Assembly (NCBI GenBank): GCA_010094025.1
Contig: ML991785.1
Location: 124,001 to 188,000, forward strand
DNA: 64,000 nucleotides
Direction of reading: 5' to 3'
From: Viridothelium virens
Taxonomy: Eukaryota > Ascomycota > Dothideomycetes > Trypetheliales > Trypetheliaceae
Part shown: piece after piece, positions 44,567 through 56,717 of the stretch
Layout: the number at the start of each line of letters is the position of its first letter
Position numbering within the stretch: position 1 is the first letter of the stretch
The notes under the pieces: generated by a model
Told to the model about the DNA's origin: nothing
Seen by the model: the letters and a program-made list of their open reading frames with translations, nothing else
Database searches by the model: none
Translations under genes and position numbers: made by a program

Positions 44567-47503
44567 GCAGACTGCGGCACAGCTCGAAACCTTCTGCTCC
44601 GTGCCAGCAAGTCAGCAGCGTCCAAGTCAGACCTCGTCGTGCTTCCGCCTCCGTGGCAGTCTTCCGCTTTCGTGCGAAGCCGCCACCTCCGAGGCGAATC
44701 GAAGGCAATCCACCTCTCACCTCAACCACCTCAACCTTGCTTGACCCTCGATCCATCTGTCACTCCCGACGCCTTTACGAGTCCGTTTGCCGCCACCTGT
44801 GGCCATGCGACGGCGGCAGATGTATCGAAATGAGTCTGACTAGCGACGGGGACGCGCTTCAGCCTGTGCACCTGAAGGCGACGCTTTTTATCTGCTCATG
44901 GATAAAGTTCCGCCCCTTCGCTTTCGTCTAGAACGGCGCTAGAAGAAGCTCCCACTTCCGGAATCGCATCCCCGATGGCGTGGTATCCATCTCCACCAGC
45001 CTTGTCATGCTTTATCGACGCTGCGAATTTTTGTCGTGCGGCGTCGTTGGCAATCCCGTCTGCCGGGTCGCTAACCACTCGACGAAATCCAATTTACTGG
45101 ATGCGCTGCCTTGAATTATGCCCTCTCCCCACAATAACGCTACGTATGAGCACAAGCAAAGAAGCAGTGGTGCAGACGGTGCAGTGGTGCCAACTCGGCC
45201 GGGCCACGCGAGTGAAGGATTGGATCATTTTCATGTCACCGTCTCTGATTGGCTGGAAGAATGATACACCCCCCCCTTCACCAACATGCAGTAGAAAAAC
45301 GTGGACCAGCCCGCTGCCATGTGGCTCCCCCTGGGACGGCGCGCGGATTGACAAACGCCCAGCCCCTGACAGCCGGTGCATGGATCCGAGCAAAAAGCCT
45401 CCGTAAATGCCTTGCTAACGTTTTCTTGCCCTCTCGTTTCAAGAAGCCCCAAGGCATGACAAGGTTTGAGCGTATATCCTCACAGCCCATGCTACTGACA
45501 GAGAAGAAGAAGAAAAAAAAAGATTTTTTTTTTCTTCATCCCCCTTCATTCACCGGACACGGGATGAACATGGTTGGTATTCGCCTTCGTCTCGGGGTGG
45601 CCTAGCTCTTGAAGAAGCAATAAAGCTTGGAACAGCCCGCGTTGCCGCCCTATGTGCCACAATCGCGGTACTTGTATGTACGAAATGTTCTGGACGACGA
45701 CTGCCGTTGACCGGCGTCATAGCTGCAAAAGGATTGGATATAATTTTTGTGAGGGAGAAGGTATCAGGCCCTCCGGCCTTAGCACTTAGTCGGGAAGGGT
45801 GGTGGCTACTGCATCACACATGCAACTAACAGCCTCACATAATAGACATCCTTTGCTTGCTTACTTACTATGCATGCGAGCGGTGAGTTGTATACTACAG
45901 TCGACGGGTACCTCAAATTCGTCCTGCTATCCAAGCATCCACAGCGCTCCACTTTACTGACCCGAGACTGCAAGATACCGCAGCCTTCGTCGATGTTGGG
46001 TCAAAGAAAAAGACGGGTCACTGCATTGAATCGACACCAAGGATCTACGTTGTAATGAAACTGACGTCCAGCTTTCGGGGAAGACGGGAGCAGTGTGACC
46101 AGTTCGCGGCTTCGGGCCTCAAGGCTGAGCCTAGCTGCAGCGGCTTTCCCTCCGTCTGCAGCGGTGTTTCCCAGCCCAGTGGAAGCGAAACCGGTGCCTG
46201 AGCGACCAAGGGTGCAAAAGCGATCGCAGCTTTTCCATCTTGGAATTCCACGAGTCACACGTGGAAGCCTTGCCGCCGTTCAAGGCTCTTCTTAGACGTA
46301 CCGGCTCCTAGGGCTGCTGCAAATCTGCAGCAAAGACTTCCAAACCTACTTTGTCAGACATGCGATCAGGCGATCAGGCGAAAGCGGTCCGGCGAATCGT
46401 TGCATGCCTCTGTTCATGCCGTTCGGGGATCCTTTAGGAATCTTGCCCGATGTGCATCAAACAAATTTCAGCCTTTTTCTGTAATCATCCTCGGCACTAT
46501 TGGTAGCAGCCCTAAAAGTGAATCATGCGGGACTTGACTATTGCCTTAAAACGGGCGACCGACAACCACGTTTCACATTCCGGACAGGGAGCCCCGGCCC
46601 GGTATGAAAGGACCCCCTGACGATCATCGAAAATCATCTCCCCTAATGCAGGACCGTTGCAGAGACTAGAAAAAATCGGAGGCGGTAATGGAAAGTCCAC
46701 GCAGAGCTTCTAATCTTCGACCTCAGGCTTCTTCTTCCATGCGTATTTCGGGAGAGCATCCACAGCATGGGTCATCCCAGTCGTCGGTACCTGCGTGCTC
46801 TCACAGACGACTTGTGGGATCGTGCAGATTCAAAATTTCTCTCCCCTTGGTGCCTTGGTGCCCAATATGTTTACGTACCATCACAGTCAATACCACGTCC
46901 ATAGTCCTGGGGCGTCGGTTGCATCGCACCTACGCACCTACTGTATGCACCTACGCGAAGACTAAATGTGATCTGGTGAATCGGGTGATACCCGTGAGAC
47001 ATTCGCAGGCATCACTGTAGACGATCTCAAATACTGAGATCCGGGAATCGAGAAGGCTTGAGGATTCAGTGGATTGACCTGCAAGCTTCCGTCACTTGCC
47101 GTCCTCTTGAATTATTTATTCGTAGCGAAGCTGAATGTTCTGATGAATCGAAAGTCTGCGCCTCCGGAACTTCCGATAGTCGTCATCTCGGTGGCAATGT
47201 CTCATAAATAGGTCAGGTACGACACGGACGAAAGGATACCCTCAGACGATATGCAACAACATCCGGCATGGCCTCGGAAGGCAGCCACCTCCTTCACTCG
47301 TCACCTAAAATTAAATACATAAGGTAGCCTCTCGGTTAACGGACGAAAAGTACGGCTATGGCAAGGGCTAAAATCTGGAAGATTCCGAATTACTGCCTCG
47401 TTTATTCATTATCATTACTGCTCTATTTCGATATAGATCGTAAGTGACGTGATTCCTCATATAGATTTTTCGCATGTTAGCCTTGGCCAAATCGTAAAAT
47501 CCT

Positions 47504-49316
47504 TCATGATTGAACATGGATAGACCTCGGCGTAAATTTCGTATTGAAATCTATTTGCCTCACGAACCATCCATTGTGCGTTTTCCAGTCCTTGTCAGGG
47601 TGCTCTAAAGAAATCTACAAACACACACCTGTCAGTATATGGAAATTCTCAGCCTCGTCAGTGAAGCTTACCTTGAAATATCGCAAAAAGCTCGGCACCA
47701 ACTTATAAACCTCCAGCAACGAAATATTTTTCCCGATGCAGGTCCTTGCTCCAGCACCAAATTGGAACATGGTTGCTCTCATCTCTTTCAATCTGGTCGG
47801 ATCAGCCTCCAACCATCTCTCTGGCCGATACTCGTCCACATGGTCACCAAAGATTTCCGGCCGCCGATGCAGAACCCATGCGTTGCAACCGACGATAGTG
47901 CCTCCGGGAATTCGCTCCCCGCATATATCGATCCCCTGAGATGGTACGATTCTTTCGAGCAGTAGTCCGGCCGCGGGATGCAACCTGAAGGACTCTTGAA
48001 CAACCGCGTCTAAATAAGGCAACTTCTGGCTGTCGGCCCAGCTGATGACGCCGTTCGCTCGATCCTCAATCGTGCCGTTCTTGACATTTTCGTCAAGCTC
48101 GATCATGAGTTTTTCGTAGCATCTTGGATGTTTGAGCAGGAAGTAAAATACAGAGCTCAGGCTGATGGCTGTGGTCTCGGATCCTGCAAACACCATACTC
48201 ACACACGCGGTCAGAACGCGAGTATCATTCATGAAGTCGGGATGATCGTGCTGGGCTTGTGTGAATTTTGTCAGGAGATCAACACCCCGGCTACTGGCGG
48301 CGTTGACTTCCGCACCCTCCTTCACCTTCTGCATCTCAAGTTGGCGACCATTGTTCTGGTCCACTGCGAATTTGGTGACAGGAAAGACGGTGTTGGATAT
48401 ACCAAGACGTTGAAGCCAAAGTCGAATTGGGTTCTTTTCGAGGAAGAGGTCAAGAATCGGCATTTGCCCAATCTATCAGAAAATGAATTGGATCAGCAAA
48501 CCAGATCATGCAAAGCTAGCAGATATTCTGCAGGTTACGCAGCTTACCGGGCCAGCATAACTCAAAAACTTGGCCAGGAAATCCACAATTCCATCCACGT
48601 CCTCATTCTTTTCTACAAACCCTAGTCGCTTGCTCCAGGTCAATTCTCCAATCACGTCGAAAGCATAGAACTGCAGCCATCTCGAGAAATCGCATGACTT
48701 CCCCGTCTCCGCGAATAGCTTCTGTGTTTGGGAAAGAAAGACCTGGGTAGTGGAGTCAACGAGCGGTTCATACGACACGAGCGACGTCATGGCAAAGGCA
48801 CTGTTAACGCAGCGACGATATCGGGCATGGTAGTCTTCATCCGTGGTGGAGAACAACGAGGGTAGTCGATGACCCTTGGAAACGGCATTTTGGACCGGAT
48901 AAAAGTCCGACTGTAAAAACCCCCCCAAACACCATGTCAGCGTCGAATGCCTCTTAAGCTTTTTCCCAAAACGGATTGAGGCAGTCTGTTGTGGGCACAT
49001 TCTCCCTTACCTTGGTGAATCCCTTGTTCAATCCATAGATGGTTTTGACAGCCTTCGGATCTGCAAAGCTCAGGACGTTCGGGCCTAACCTCACGACGTC
49101 ACCATGCTCGCGATGCAGGCGGATATGGGTTTGCTCAGGCGTCCGGTTCAATGCGTCGAAGAATCGCCACCAGTTCGTGTAATGTGCCAGTGGCGGCCCC
49201 GGGTATTTGTTCAAACCTCGACCATACTTGTTCCGGAGCAGCCACGCGGCTGTTGCACCGACAAGAACGAAGAGCCAGTAGGGAAGGAGCAGTCTCAGCA
49301 GCTCGTCGATGAGCAT
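47504..49316 (-). CDS. Cytochrome P450, pisatin-demethylase-like
   Basis: Exons, in order of translation: 49316-49011, 48910-48548, 48472-47672, 47614-47504; 526 aa. Introns are 100, 75 and 57 bp, all phase 0 with GTAAGN donors. The last exon (37 codons) supplies the normal P450 end (HPDKDWKTHNGWFVRQ), whereas reading through the third intron would stop at 47615. An N-terminal membrane anchor (LLPYWLFVLVGATAAWLL) is followed by the Pro-rich hinge YPGPPL. Later come the I-helix AGSETT, the ESFR of the K-helix (ExxR), PERW, and the heme loop FGAGARTCIG with the Cys ligand. The overall pattern (GFTKSDFYPVQ, WVLHRRPEIFGDHVDEYRPERW) resembles the CYP57/pisatin demethylase group of fungal class-II P450s, which detoxify plant phytoalexins or decorate metabolites. 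The substrate is unknown. Confidence 0.93.
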
Positions 49317-50791
49317 AGTGGTGATAGCCTTGTCGTTATCGATTCGCTAGGCGGTCTTGAACGCGAAGCACCAACATCCGGCTTGGGACACGGGCTGTAA
49401 CAGTGAACAAGTAGGAAATTGAGACGCGTGTAGGGAGGAGAGAGGAGGGAAGAAGATAATAATATAAGCCGTCAGAAGGCCCAGCGCGTCTGCTGCACCG
49501 GCGCATTATGGTAGCGCATCTGCGGTAGGTATTGGTGGGTATGATTGCCATCTGCTTTCGCAACGAGAATCTCGAAGTGCCGCCGTAGCTTAGAAGGCAC
49601 AAAGGGTGGGGAGGGTCCTTCCCCATCGGCAGTTGAGCAAGCCCACGCATTACCAGTCATCTGGTCACCAATGGATGCCTTACGAGAGGTTTGAGCGGAT
49701 TGCAGAGCACGACGCTAGCTACGGTAACTCTCATCTTTGCCGCTCCCCATACTCAGTCGGCCTCGTGGCATCAAAGCAATTGTGCGGACTCCAAGAAGTA
49801 CCACCTACCCTGCTGTGCACTGTATCTCTAGCAAACCATGCAATGCCTTAGGTCATGGCCCGTCTGCGTGGTGGCTGGAGCCAGACACGAGCAAACGGGT
49901 TGATGATTGTTGCGCTATATACCTAAGGTAGGTAGGTACGAAATGATTAGTCTCCTGACGGCTTTGACCAACAACAACCGTCAACAGTCACAGTGAAGAA
50001 GCAATAAATGTGGGGGAGGGGTCGAGGCAGGAGCGGAAACCGTGCGCGTATTCACGCCCTAGCGGAATCACGCATTCCCCAGCCCCAGTGCCCCCCAGTT
50101 CCAGTGCCCGTGCAATCATTCAGTGCCACCATCTGCGTTGATGAACGAATTATGCAGCCTCGTCAGCCTCGTCCCGCCTGGCTGCGGGTGATTTGCAACT
50201 ACCGAGTCCTGCAAATCGGAGATCTCGACCTCGAGGCTTGCTACCCTATACAGCAGACTCCACTCGAGCCTCCGTATTTTGTGTCTCCAACAGCATATTC
50301 GGCAGTTCGGCCGAGGCGTGGGAGTACTGACATAACACGACTGCCGGTAATCCTTTGGCGCCCAAGAGATGAAGCCCGAGGTATCCTGATACTTGATGTA
50401 CCTTATCGGTAAGTGAATCTCGATGTTCAACAGGGTTTGGTAATAAGCAATTTTCGCAAACGAGCTCCGTACAAAAAAGCAATCTCATTCTTGATTCCTA
50501 CATCCTATAGTTACGCAGCATTCGTCTTCTCAGAGCTACATGCCCCACGGCAAGATCATCAACACATGGCGCATGCTCGGCTGTCACTATGCTGGCTCGA
50601 AACCTCGCGGCACTTGACTTGGGTAATGTCTAGGTCAAGAGGTGAGTCTGAAAGCTTGCTTCTAACTGGTCATCATATCGAGAGACAGCTCTCCAACAGT
50701 AGATTCGTACATTCATCCCTACTTCGTCTCACAAATCCAGAGAGTCTTGAGTCAATGCTATCAAACAAGGTACCGACTATCTTATATCGTG
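49317..50791. other. Intergenic 1.5 kb upstream of the P450
   Basis: Promoter of the P450 and 3' end of the MFS gene. A GTAGGTAGGTAC motif lies at about 49927. Frames here (for example 50008-50412) have no motif. Confidence 0.45.
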
Positions 50792-52554
50792 TCATGTTGT
50801 ATCATATCGGCTCTTCTGTCGAATTTTAGGACCCCATCTGAACAGAATCCATGGGATTGGTAAGAATGCAAGAGCAACGAAGCCAAGAAGGCTAGTCGCC
50901 CAGTCTATGCCCAACTTTTCGTACACTATTTAGCCGGCGTCAGCATGATAGTTCCTACGTACTCCGTACTCTCATCAAATGTCTAGGAGTACACTCACTC
51001 TGTACAGTGAAGAGCGGAAAGGCTGCACTCAGCGTGTACCGCGCAAGAGAATTGGCTGCAAGAGATGAAGCACCATTCAAAGGGCCATACACATCGATCA
51101 GATAGGATGCAGATGCCCACTAAATACCATCAGCCATTTCTGCCATACGTTTGGGTTAGGCGGGTAAAGCCTACGAAGACCAGCAAGTTCCCACAAGCAA
51201 ACGGTACTGCAGAAAGGACCGGACTGATCCAATGCACCTCCCTCCGGGCCGTCCAAGCGAACCAAAAGAGTCCTATTGGAATCAGCAATGATCCTAGCAT
51301 TGCTGCATAGAGTCGATGCTCCGGGGCAACCTTAGTACCCCCCTCTGCTTTGATCTGCAGGTACAGCTTAAAGTAGATTTTCTGGTCGATTAGTATGATA
51401 ATCAACAGGGCCACCATACAACCAAGACCAATAGCGAGGAAGACTAGTCCAGTCTGACTCAAGTCAAACCCATAGACACCTCCGAATACGATAGGAAACG
51501 CATCAAAGAAGCCGAAGAGGACGGTGAAGATGAAGGCGGTGTACGCGGCGAACGACGTGACAATAGGCTCCGTGAACAGCATCACCAGAGGCCGTATCAG
51601 CGTGACTGTGAGTAAGAACTTGACGGCCGCTTTACCCTTTGGACCTGCAGCTGGTATTGGCTTGCCCTGTCTCTTGGCTAGCCGCTTCACAATGATCTTT
51701 TGGTACGTCTCGGGCGTGGTGAAGCAGCAAAGCAAGATCGGCACCGCAGCAAACAGGGTCACCCATTGTGTCCATCTCCAATTCTTGTATTGTACTGCAA
51801 AGCCACCAATGAATGGACCGAGCGCAGGACCCAAAAATGGTGCGAGTAAAAAGGTGGCACCTCCTATGCCCCGATAGTGCACTGGCAGTAGATCTGCCAT
51901 AGTCCCACCACCGACCGCAAGGACTGGTCCTCCCGTCATGCCAGCCAAGAAGCGGCAAGCGCATAACGCCGCGAACGTCTGAGAGAACCCTGCGCCGAGG
52001 GTGAAGAGTATAAACACAAAGATTGACGTCCGATACACGACAAGACGGCCAAGGGTCTCGCTGACTGGTGCTGCAAGGACGGGACCAAAGCCCAGGCCCA
52101 GAGTATACAAGGAAAGGCCGAGAACAGCTGCCGTGTCGGAGACATGAAATCGCTCCGCGACCTCAGCATTACCTGGCGTGTAGACAGACGAGCCAAAGGT
52201 TACGAGCAACCCCATCAGCCCAGTTACGGCTATCTGCCAAATTCGTTTCGACCATGGCCAGTTGTGCGGATTCTCAGGGCTATCTTGCCAGTCGACCTCA
52301 CTTGCTGTCGTACCATCTTGGAGCTTGTCTTCACCGGCACTCTTGTGGCTTTGAGGCTTTTCCAGGTCCTCGTCGCGAACGAAAGTCGACCCGTGTGGAT
52401 TCTGACCACCCAATTGTGCTTCAAGTCCCTTGCTTGTCATTTCCTCTCCCAGATCATTCGTTGGCAGAGGTTTGTCTTGCCGAACATCAGGATCATCACC
52501 GTCCAGATCATGCCTCCTCCGCTCCACTGGAACGTCTCCAATAATGGGATCCAT
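50792..52554 (-). CDS. MFS multidrug/polyamine-type transporter (DHA1)
   Basis: Exons, in order of translation: 52554-51175, 51119-50999, 50925-50792; 544 aa. Introns are 55 bp (GTAGGC/TTTAG) and 73 bp (GTGAGT/ATAG). The two small exons complete the last helices (SYLIDVYGPLNGASSLAANS, then MYEKLGIDWATSLLGF) and the end LPIPWILFRWGPKIR, all typical of the family. A cytosolic N-terminus of about 100 residues leads to NPHNWPWSKR just before the first helix, then VTFGSSVYTPG, the MFS motif near LGRLVVYR, and the motif C-like GPALGPFIGG of drug:H+ antiporters. Twelve helices are expected. It sits 1.5 kb from the P450 on the same strand, fitting export of a toxin or metabolite. I start at the ATG at 52554; the open frame extends to 52713. 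Confidence 0.92.
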
Positions 52555-55046
52555 ATTACCCGCCCAACCACTCAATCGACTCGAACCCCTCGATTTCTGC
52601 GAGATTTCGAGCTTATCGGGAAATGCGAGTGCCAGGTACTGCAGGGAAAAGATAAAGAAATGAATCAGACAATAGCTGAGAGCAAAGCGAAGAACTATTG
52701 CCAAAGTCGCCAAACAGTCGACGGCCCCAGTGATATAGTGAAATCCAAAATGTGCAATGACTTACAGGTGTAAAGTGATCAGTATGTACCCAGTACATGA
52801 CACGCTCGTGCTCAGATCAGACATAATCGGAGAGGCAAGCAAAATGTGAGGCTAAAATAGCGAATAGTCAACGTGCCTCGGTCCTTGCAGGAACCCATCA
52901 GATTACGTGCCGCCCTCTACCATCTAGATGGAGGCTAATGTCCAATACCTGTACAGCGTTTGAGCCCATGACTCCTCAGTAATTAGTTAATTGTCCTATT
53001 CCCAGAAGAAGTTTCGCGGTGCAACTTGATCAGTAATCAATGAAAGAGCTGAATGGCTGCAAGCCACCACATCAAACATCTTATACGGCCGTACTTTAGT
53101 GTATGGAAGGAGCTGATGAAGCCGAAAAGGGCTTAACTCGGAATTCAGTCCAGCGAGCTGCTGAGCTGACGGGATTATGCCATCCTTTGTCGCTTCGGCG
53201 GCTGCTCTCTCGACGTTGGCCTACTCAGCGTCGGTAGTCGCCTATGCATGAATTCTAGTCAATACATTTTTCGTAATGCAAGAATATTGCTCCGTACATG
53301 CGGCTATAGCTCTGTTACCTGGCGCTGTCTCAGTGTTCGGCTTTTTTAGATCGTATCATTTTGTTGTCTCGAAGCCACTGAGCGATCTTAAAATTTTATT
53401 GCACATCGGAAGCAAAAACTATGGCGAAGGCGTGCTCTAGTAGCATTGTAGATAGCCAACATTTTGATCTGGGTGTATGGAGTAGCCAAAGTCTCGTTGG
53501 AAGCATACCGGGCTGTATGCGCGTAGATTGGGGTGCAGTGTTCCACTAAATAAATAGCATTTGTTTCGATCCTCTATAAGAGCTCGCGCCGCATTTCCTC
53601 GTATCCTATACTCTAAGTCAAGAAGTACTGTCCCAGCTATGTGGTAGAAACGAGACATCGGAAGAATGTACCGAACTGCCATGGCAAGGAGTCGGTGATA
53701 GTAATGACTTGCGCTTTCGACCAATCTAGAAATAGAGAAGGAAAGGATCGAGATCTACAAGAAGCGAGATGCTAGGGAAGCGCTTCCGGAGGTTTTAATG
53801 GAATGCTATTCATCTAGCATGGTGACCGACGTCATTCAATCACCAAAGCTTGGCACTAGCGTCGAGCAAGCGTGATGGACAAGCAGGAACATCTTCGCGA
53901 CTGACGGACCTCCTTCTTTCCCTGTCATCAATAATACAAGGTAAACCATCGACTCTTACACACATTCTCAATTGCATTCCTGGGTGTCTTCATCAATTTA
54001 TCTGATCCTAAACACATCATGGCAGACTGTCTTCCGTTTCCCATTATTTGCTTCCAATGCGGAACGTGGGTAGCCCGTCTCACACCCGTTTAAAGTTACC
54101 GAGCATGACTGACAATTACCTTACTCAAGTGATCAAAACCCGTGCCATTGCAAAGTAGTAGGGCCAACTCTTGGATTTGCTGTGACAGTAGTTTCTGCAG
54201 TGCGTCGCGACCTCTAATGCACGATCAAAGCAGATAGAGTAATAACACGTTTTTGTCGCAGGTGGTGTGCTGGCCGGCCTCAATCTTTTGCGGATGCTGT
54301 ATGACTGATACTGGCAAAAAGTAAGATACCCTCTGTGTGTGTATTGCCTTCGACTATCATTGACCTGTAACAAGGATGTTGGGAACACCGGTCGACTTTG
54401 GCAACGCCTGTAGTAATGCGATACCTATTTAATAACAACAGTGGATTACCTCGGGCCATTACATGACGGGTCAGACTACCTATGTAACAATGGTGTTTTA
54501 TGCGGGGCATTAGGCACATGCATAAGCTCATGGATACGAGCTGCTGTCCAGAGTGATTAAGTAATTCTTTAATTTTACGATTGGAGTATCAAGTGACGTT
54601 CAGCTCTCTTGCAGTCATCACCCCCCCCAACAAAGACTTCAACACTCATGGTGATGAATGTATCATTCACTTGTGAATGCGGTCTTTATAAAAGTTCGAA
54701 TCCCATGTGAATGACTTGTGCCGTATGACGCGTCGAAGAACCATGTAGAAGGATGTAAAAAAAAAAAAAATATTTGCGTGCGGTTGCCATCACTCTCCAC
54801 GTCCTCGCGTGATCGTGAATCGACGCCTGTCGCGCAGAGCCGCAGCCACAACAAAGCAACATCGTATATCAGGCCTTGACCGTGGTTCTTGCAGAACTGA
54901 TGCTGTATCCAGAATCTACCTGTGGCTATGTTAAGTAGGGATAAAATCTCCGGCCAGTAGTTCACTGTGTGTGCCAAATAAACCACTGTTGTTTTCACCG
55001 TGCCCAGATAACCCTGCTGAAGTTTCTCGTCCGGACAAACATCAAC
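52555..55046. other. Intergenic 2.5 kb, AT-richer, no gene recognised
   Basis: Upstream of both the MFS gene (minus) and the next gene (plus). A 95-codon minus-strand frame at 53437-53724 reads smoothly but has no known relative that I can name. An A13 run lies near 54757. Confidence 0.4.
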
Positions 55047-56717
55047 ATGGCTCAGAGATTCTCCGGCCCTACATATCGAGATCCAGTGCTCCCGTCGATG
55101 CTATCCCCTTCTCAACCAAAAAAATTTCCGAGGGCTCCTCAGCCGCCAAGCGTCCCATTCCCTGTGGCCGAGGGGTCATCTGCTGAATATAATGCTACTA
55201 TACAAAGTAGCGATGAGCTGGGGCAGTTGACCGAGGGTATGAGCTGGAAGCAGGGCTGGGATATGATTGAAGAATTCTTTCCGGAGCCGAGACCAGGCGT
55301 AGGACTGTTGACTGGAGAGACGAAAGTCGAAGAGGTTCGGAAACATAGCGAGCAGAGCAGGACGAACGTTACTAACCTTCAGGACCTCAAGTCGTCAATC
55401 TTCGGCTCTGGGCCATTCCAAGGTGTTGTCGCCGAACAACCCAAAGAAAGGTATGAGGAACAAATGAAACCCAGTACATCTCTCAGCCAGCCAAACACAT
55501 CAAGCATTACGGCAACCAATGCACAGATAGTATCGACTGGTCATGTCGTGTACCCGAAGTCAGCCTTCTCACCTTCCACTAATCTTCAGTCGCTGCCTCA
55601 TGGATGGCTCGGGCGAGGGTTCCCGGATGCGGAGAGCAGGCCGGCAGCCATACAAATCGCCGGCTTGTATCCGCCCAGTTGGCAATCAGCGCTTGAGATC
55701 CGTCCAAGCACACGTCAGATGTATGGAGCACAAGTGAATAACGTATTTCCGAGCAGGCTCTCACCCTCAACACCCTCTGCGCCAACTGGAGCACAACAGC
55801 GGGGAAGCGTGACGACAAGTCAAGCGGAGTCTTTCGCACCAGTCGAGAGAGATACACAATTGCAAATCAAGAAGAACAAGAAGAAGACAGCGAAGAAAAT
55901 TCCAGCAGAGGACGAATGCAACAAAGGTCTAAGAGATGAAATATCTGCGACTGGTTTCGGCGTGCTGGTGCCTGTCCTCCCAAAAGACTCGATTTCTGCA
56001 ACTCCACAGGGCCAGACAACCCAGGACGGTCCACAGTCGGCAGTGGATGTATCAATGGTCGATAATTCGCAAGCTCCCCTGCTTGAGAATGAAGCCCTCC
56101 ATGTCAATCAACCTACGATTCCGCCTAAACCCCATGCTCAAAAAGCCAGAGCGCCACGTCAACGAAAGACGCAGAGGAAGAGTGCTGCCTCAGCCACGGC
56201 AAATTTGGAGGAGATGGAAGTTGCAAGGACTGCCGCTGAGGTGGACAAGGAGCATCCTGTTGAAGATACGCCAGCTCCAAAGAAGAGGGCAAGGAAGCCC
56301 GCTCAGCCAAGAAAGAAGGATATTTCCTCAAACGCCAAGGCGGAAAGTTCCAAGGATGCAGATGTTACGGCTGAAATCGAAGTTCCTGATGCAGCGGGCA
56401 TGGAAGTTGGAGATCCTGCAACTACAGAGGCTGAATCCATGATCCCTGCTGCAGCTAAATCTGGAGTTGAAGAGCCCGATGTCAAACAGGGGAAGGTGAC
56501 TCGGTCAAGGAAGAAAAACATCGGAGGGGAAAAACGGAAGGGACCAGGAATGGGGATAGGAGTGAAGGCAGTGGACAAGACTGAAGAGGATACCTTGACT
56601 ACTAATGCTGCTGCACGTAATAAGAGGGCAAAAGTGGCAAAAGTGGCAAAAGTGGGGAAGACGGGGCTGCGCAAGAGTGCGCGCCTCAGTAACAACAGCA
56701 ATCCCGGCCAGGAGTAG
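55047..56717 (+). CDS. Lys/Ala-rich disordered protein, probably nuclear, unknown
   Basis: A single exon of 556 aa from the ATG at 55047. The open frame begins 26 codons earlier, but this ATG follows a CAAC context and starts a compositionally even protein. I do not recognise the family. The N-terminal 110 residues hold the only ordered-looking part (SWKQGWDMIEEFFPEPRPGV). The rest is low-complexity. From about residue 270 it is dominated by Lys/Ala/Pro/Glu with several basic clusters (KKNKKKTAKK, PKKRARKPAQPRKK, GLRKSARL) that look like nuclear-localisation or DNA/chromatin-binding tails. A short in-frame repeat AKVAKVAKV lies near the end. No membrane or enzyme motif. Confidence 0.7.
   Translation: MAQRFSGPTYRDPVLPSMLSPSQPKKFPRAPQPPSVPFPVAEGSSAEYNATIQSSDELGQLTEGMSWKQGWDMIEEFFPEPRPGVGLLTGETKVEEVRKHSEQSRTNVTNLQDLKSSIFGSGPFQGVVAEQPKERYEEQMKPSTSLSQPNTSSITATNAQIVSTGHVVYPKSAFSPSTNLQSLPHGWLGRGFPDAESRPAAIQIAGLYPPSWQSALEIRPSTRQMYGAQVNNVFPSRLSPSTPSAPTGAQQRGSVTTSQAESFAPVERDTQLQIKKNKKKTAKKIPAEDECNKGLRDEISATGFGVLVPVLPKDSISATPQGQTTQDGPQSAVDVSMVDNSQAPLLENEALHVNQPTIPPKPHAQKARAPRQRKTQRKSAASATANLEEMEVARTAAEVDKEHPVEDTPAPKKRARKPAQPRKKDISSNAKAESSKDADVTAEIEVPDAAGMEVGDPATTEAESMIPAAAKSGVEEPDVKQGKVTRSRKKNIGGEKRKGPGMGIGVKAVDKTEEDTLTTNAAARNKRAKVAKVAKVGKTGLRKSARLSNNSNPGQE

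Larger units (their letters stand above)
40489..47503. other. Seven-kilobase stretch without recognisable genes
   Basis: I found no supportable gene on either strand. Many frames of 60-230 codons exist, mostly overlapping each other antiparallel in GC-rich sequence at 43.0-45.5 kb, with no motif and no consistent exon chains. Small items: a (TGGCAG)n microsatellite at 40611, a stop-interrupted coding-like stretch at 41610-41774, a 10-bp tandem repeat at 44527, and an A-run/T-run block at about 45507-45532. Long untranslated or non-coding transcripts would be compatible. Confidence 0.45.

Noticed and set aside
47615-47671. P450 C-terminus read straight through to a stop at 47615
   Set aside because: It is an intron with GTAAGC and TTTGTAG borders; the spliced exon gives the proper family end.
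51120-51174. MFS transporter ending at 51130
   Set aside because: That stop lies within a 55-bp intron; two further exons restore the last helices.
54690-54705. tRNA B-box-like GTTCGAATCCC
   Set aside because: The flanks cannot form the T-arm stem and no A-box or acceptor stem is found at the right distance.
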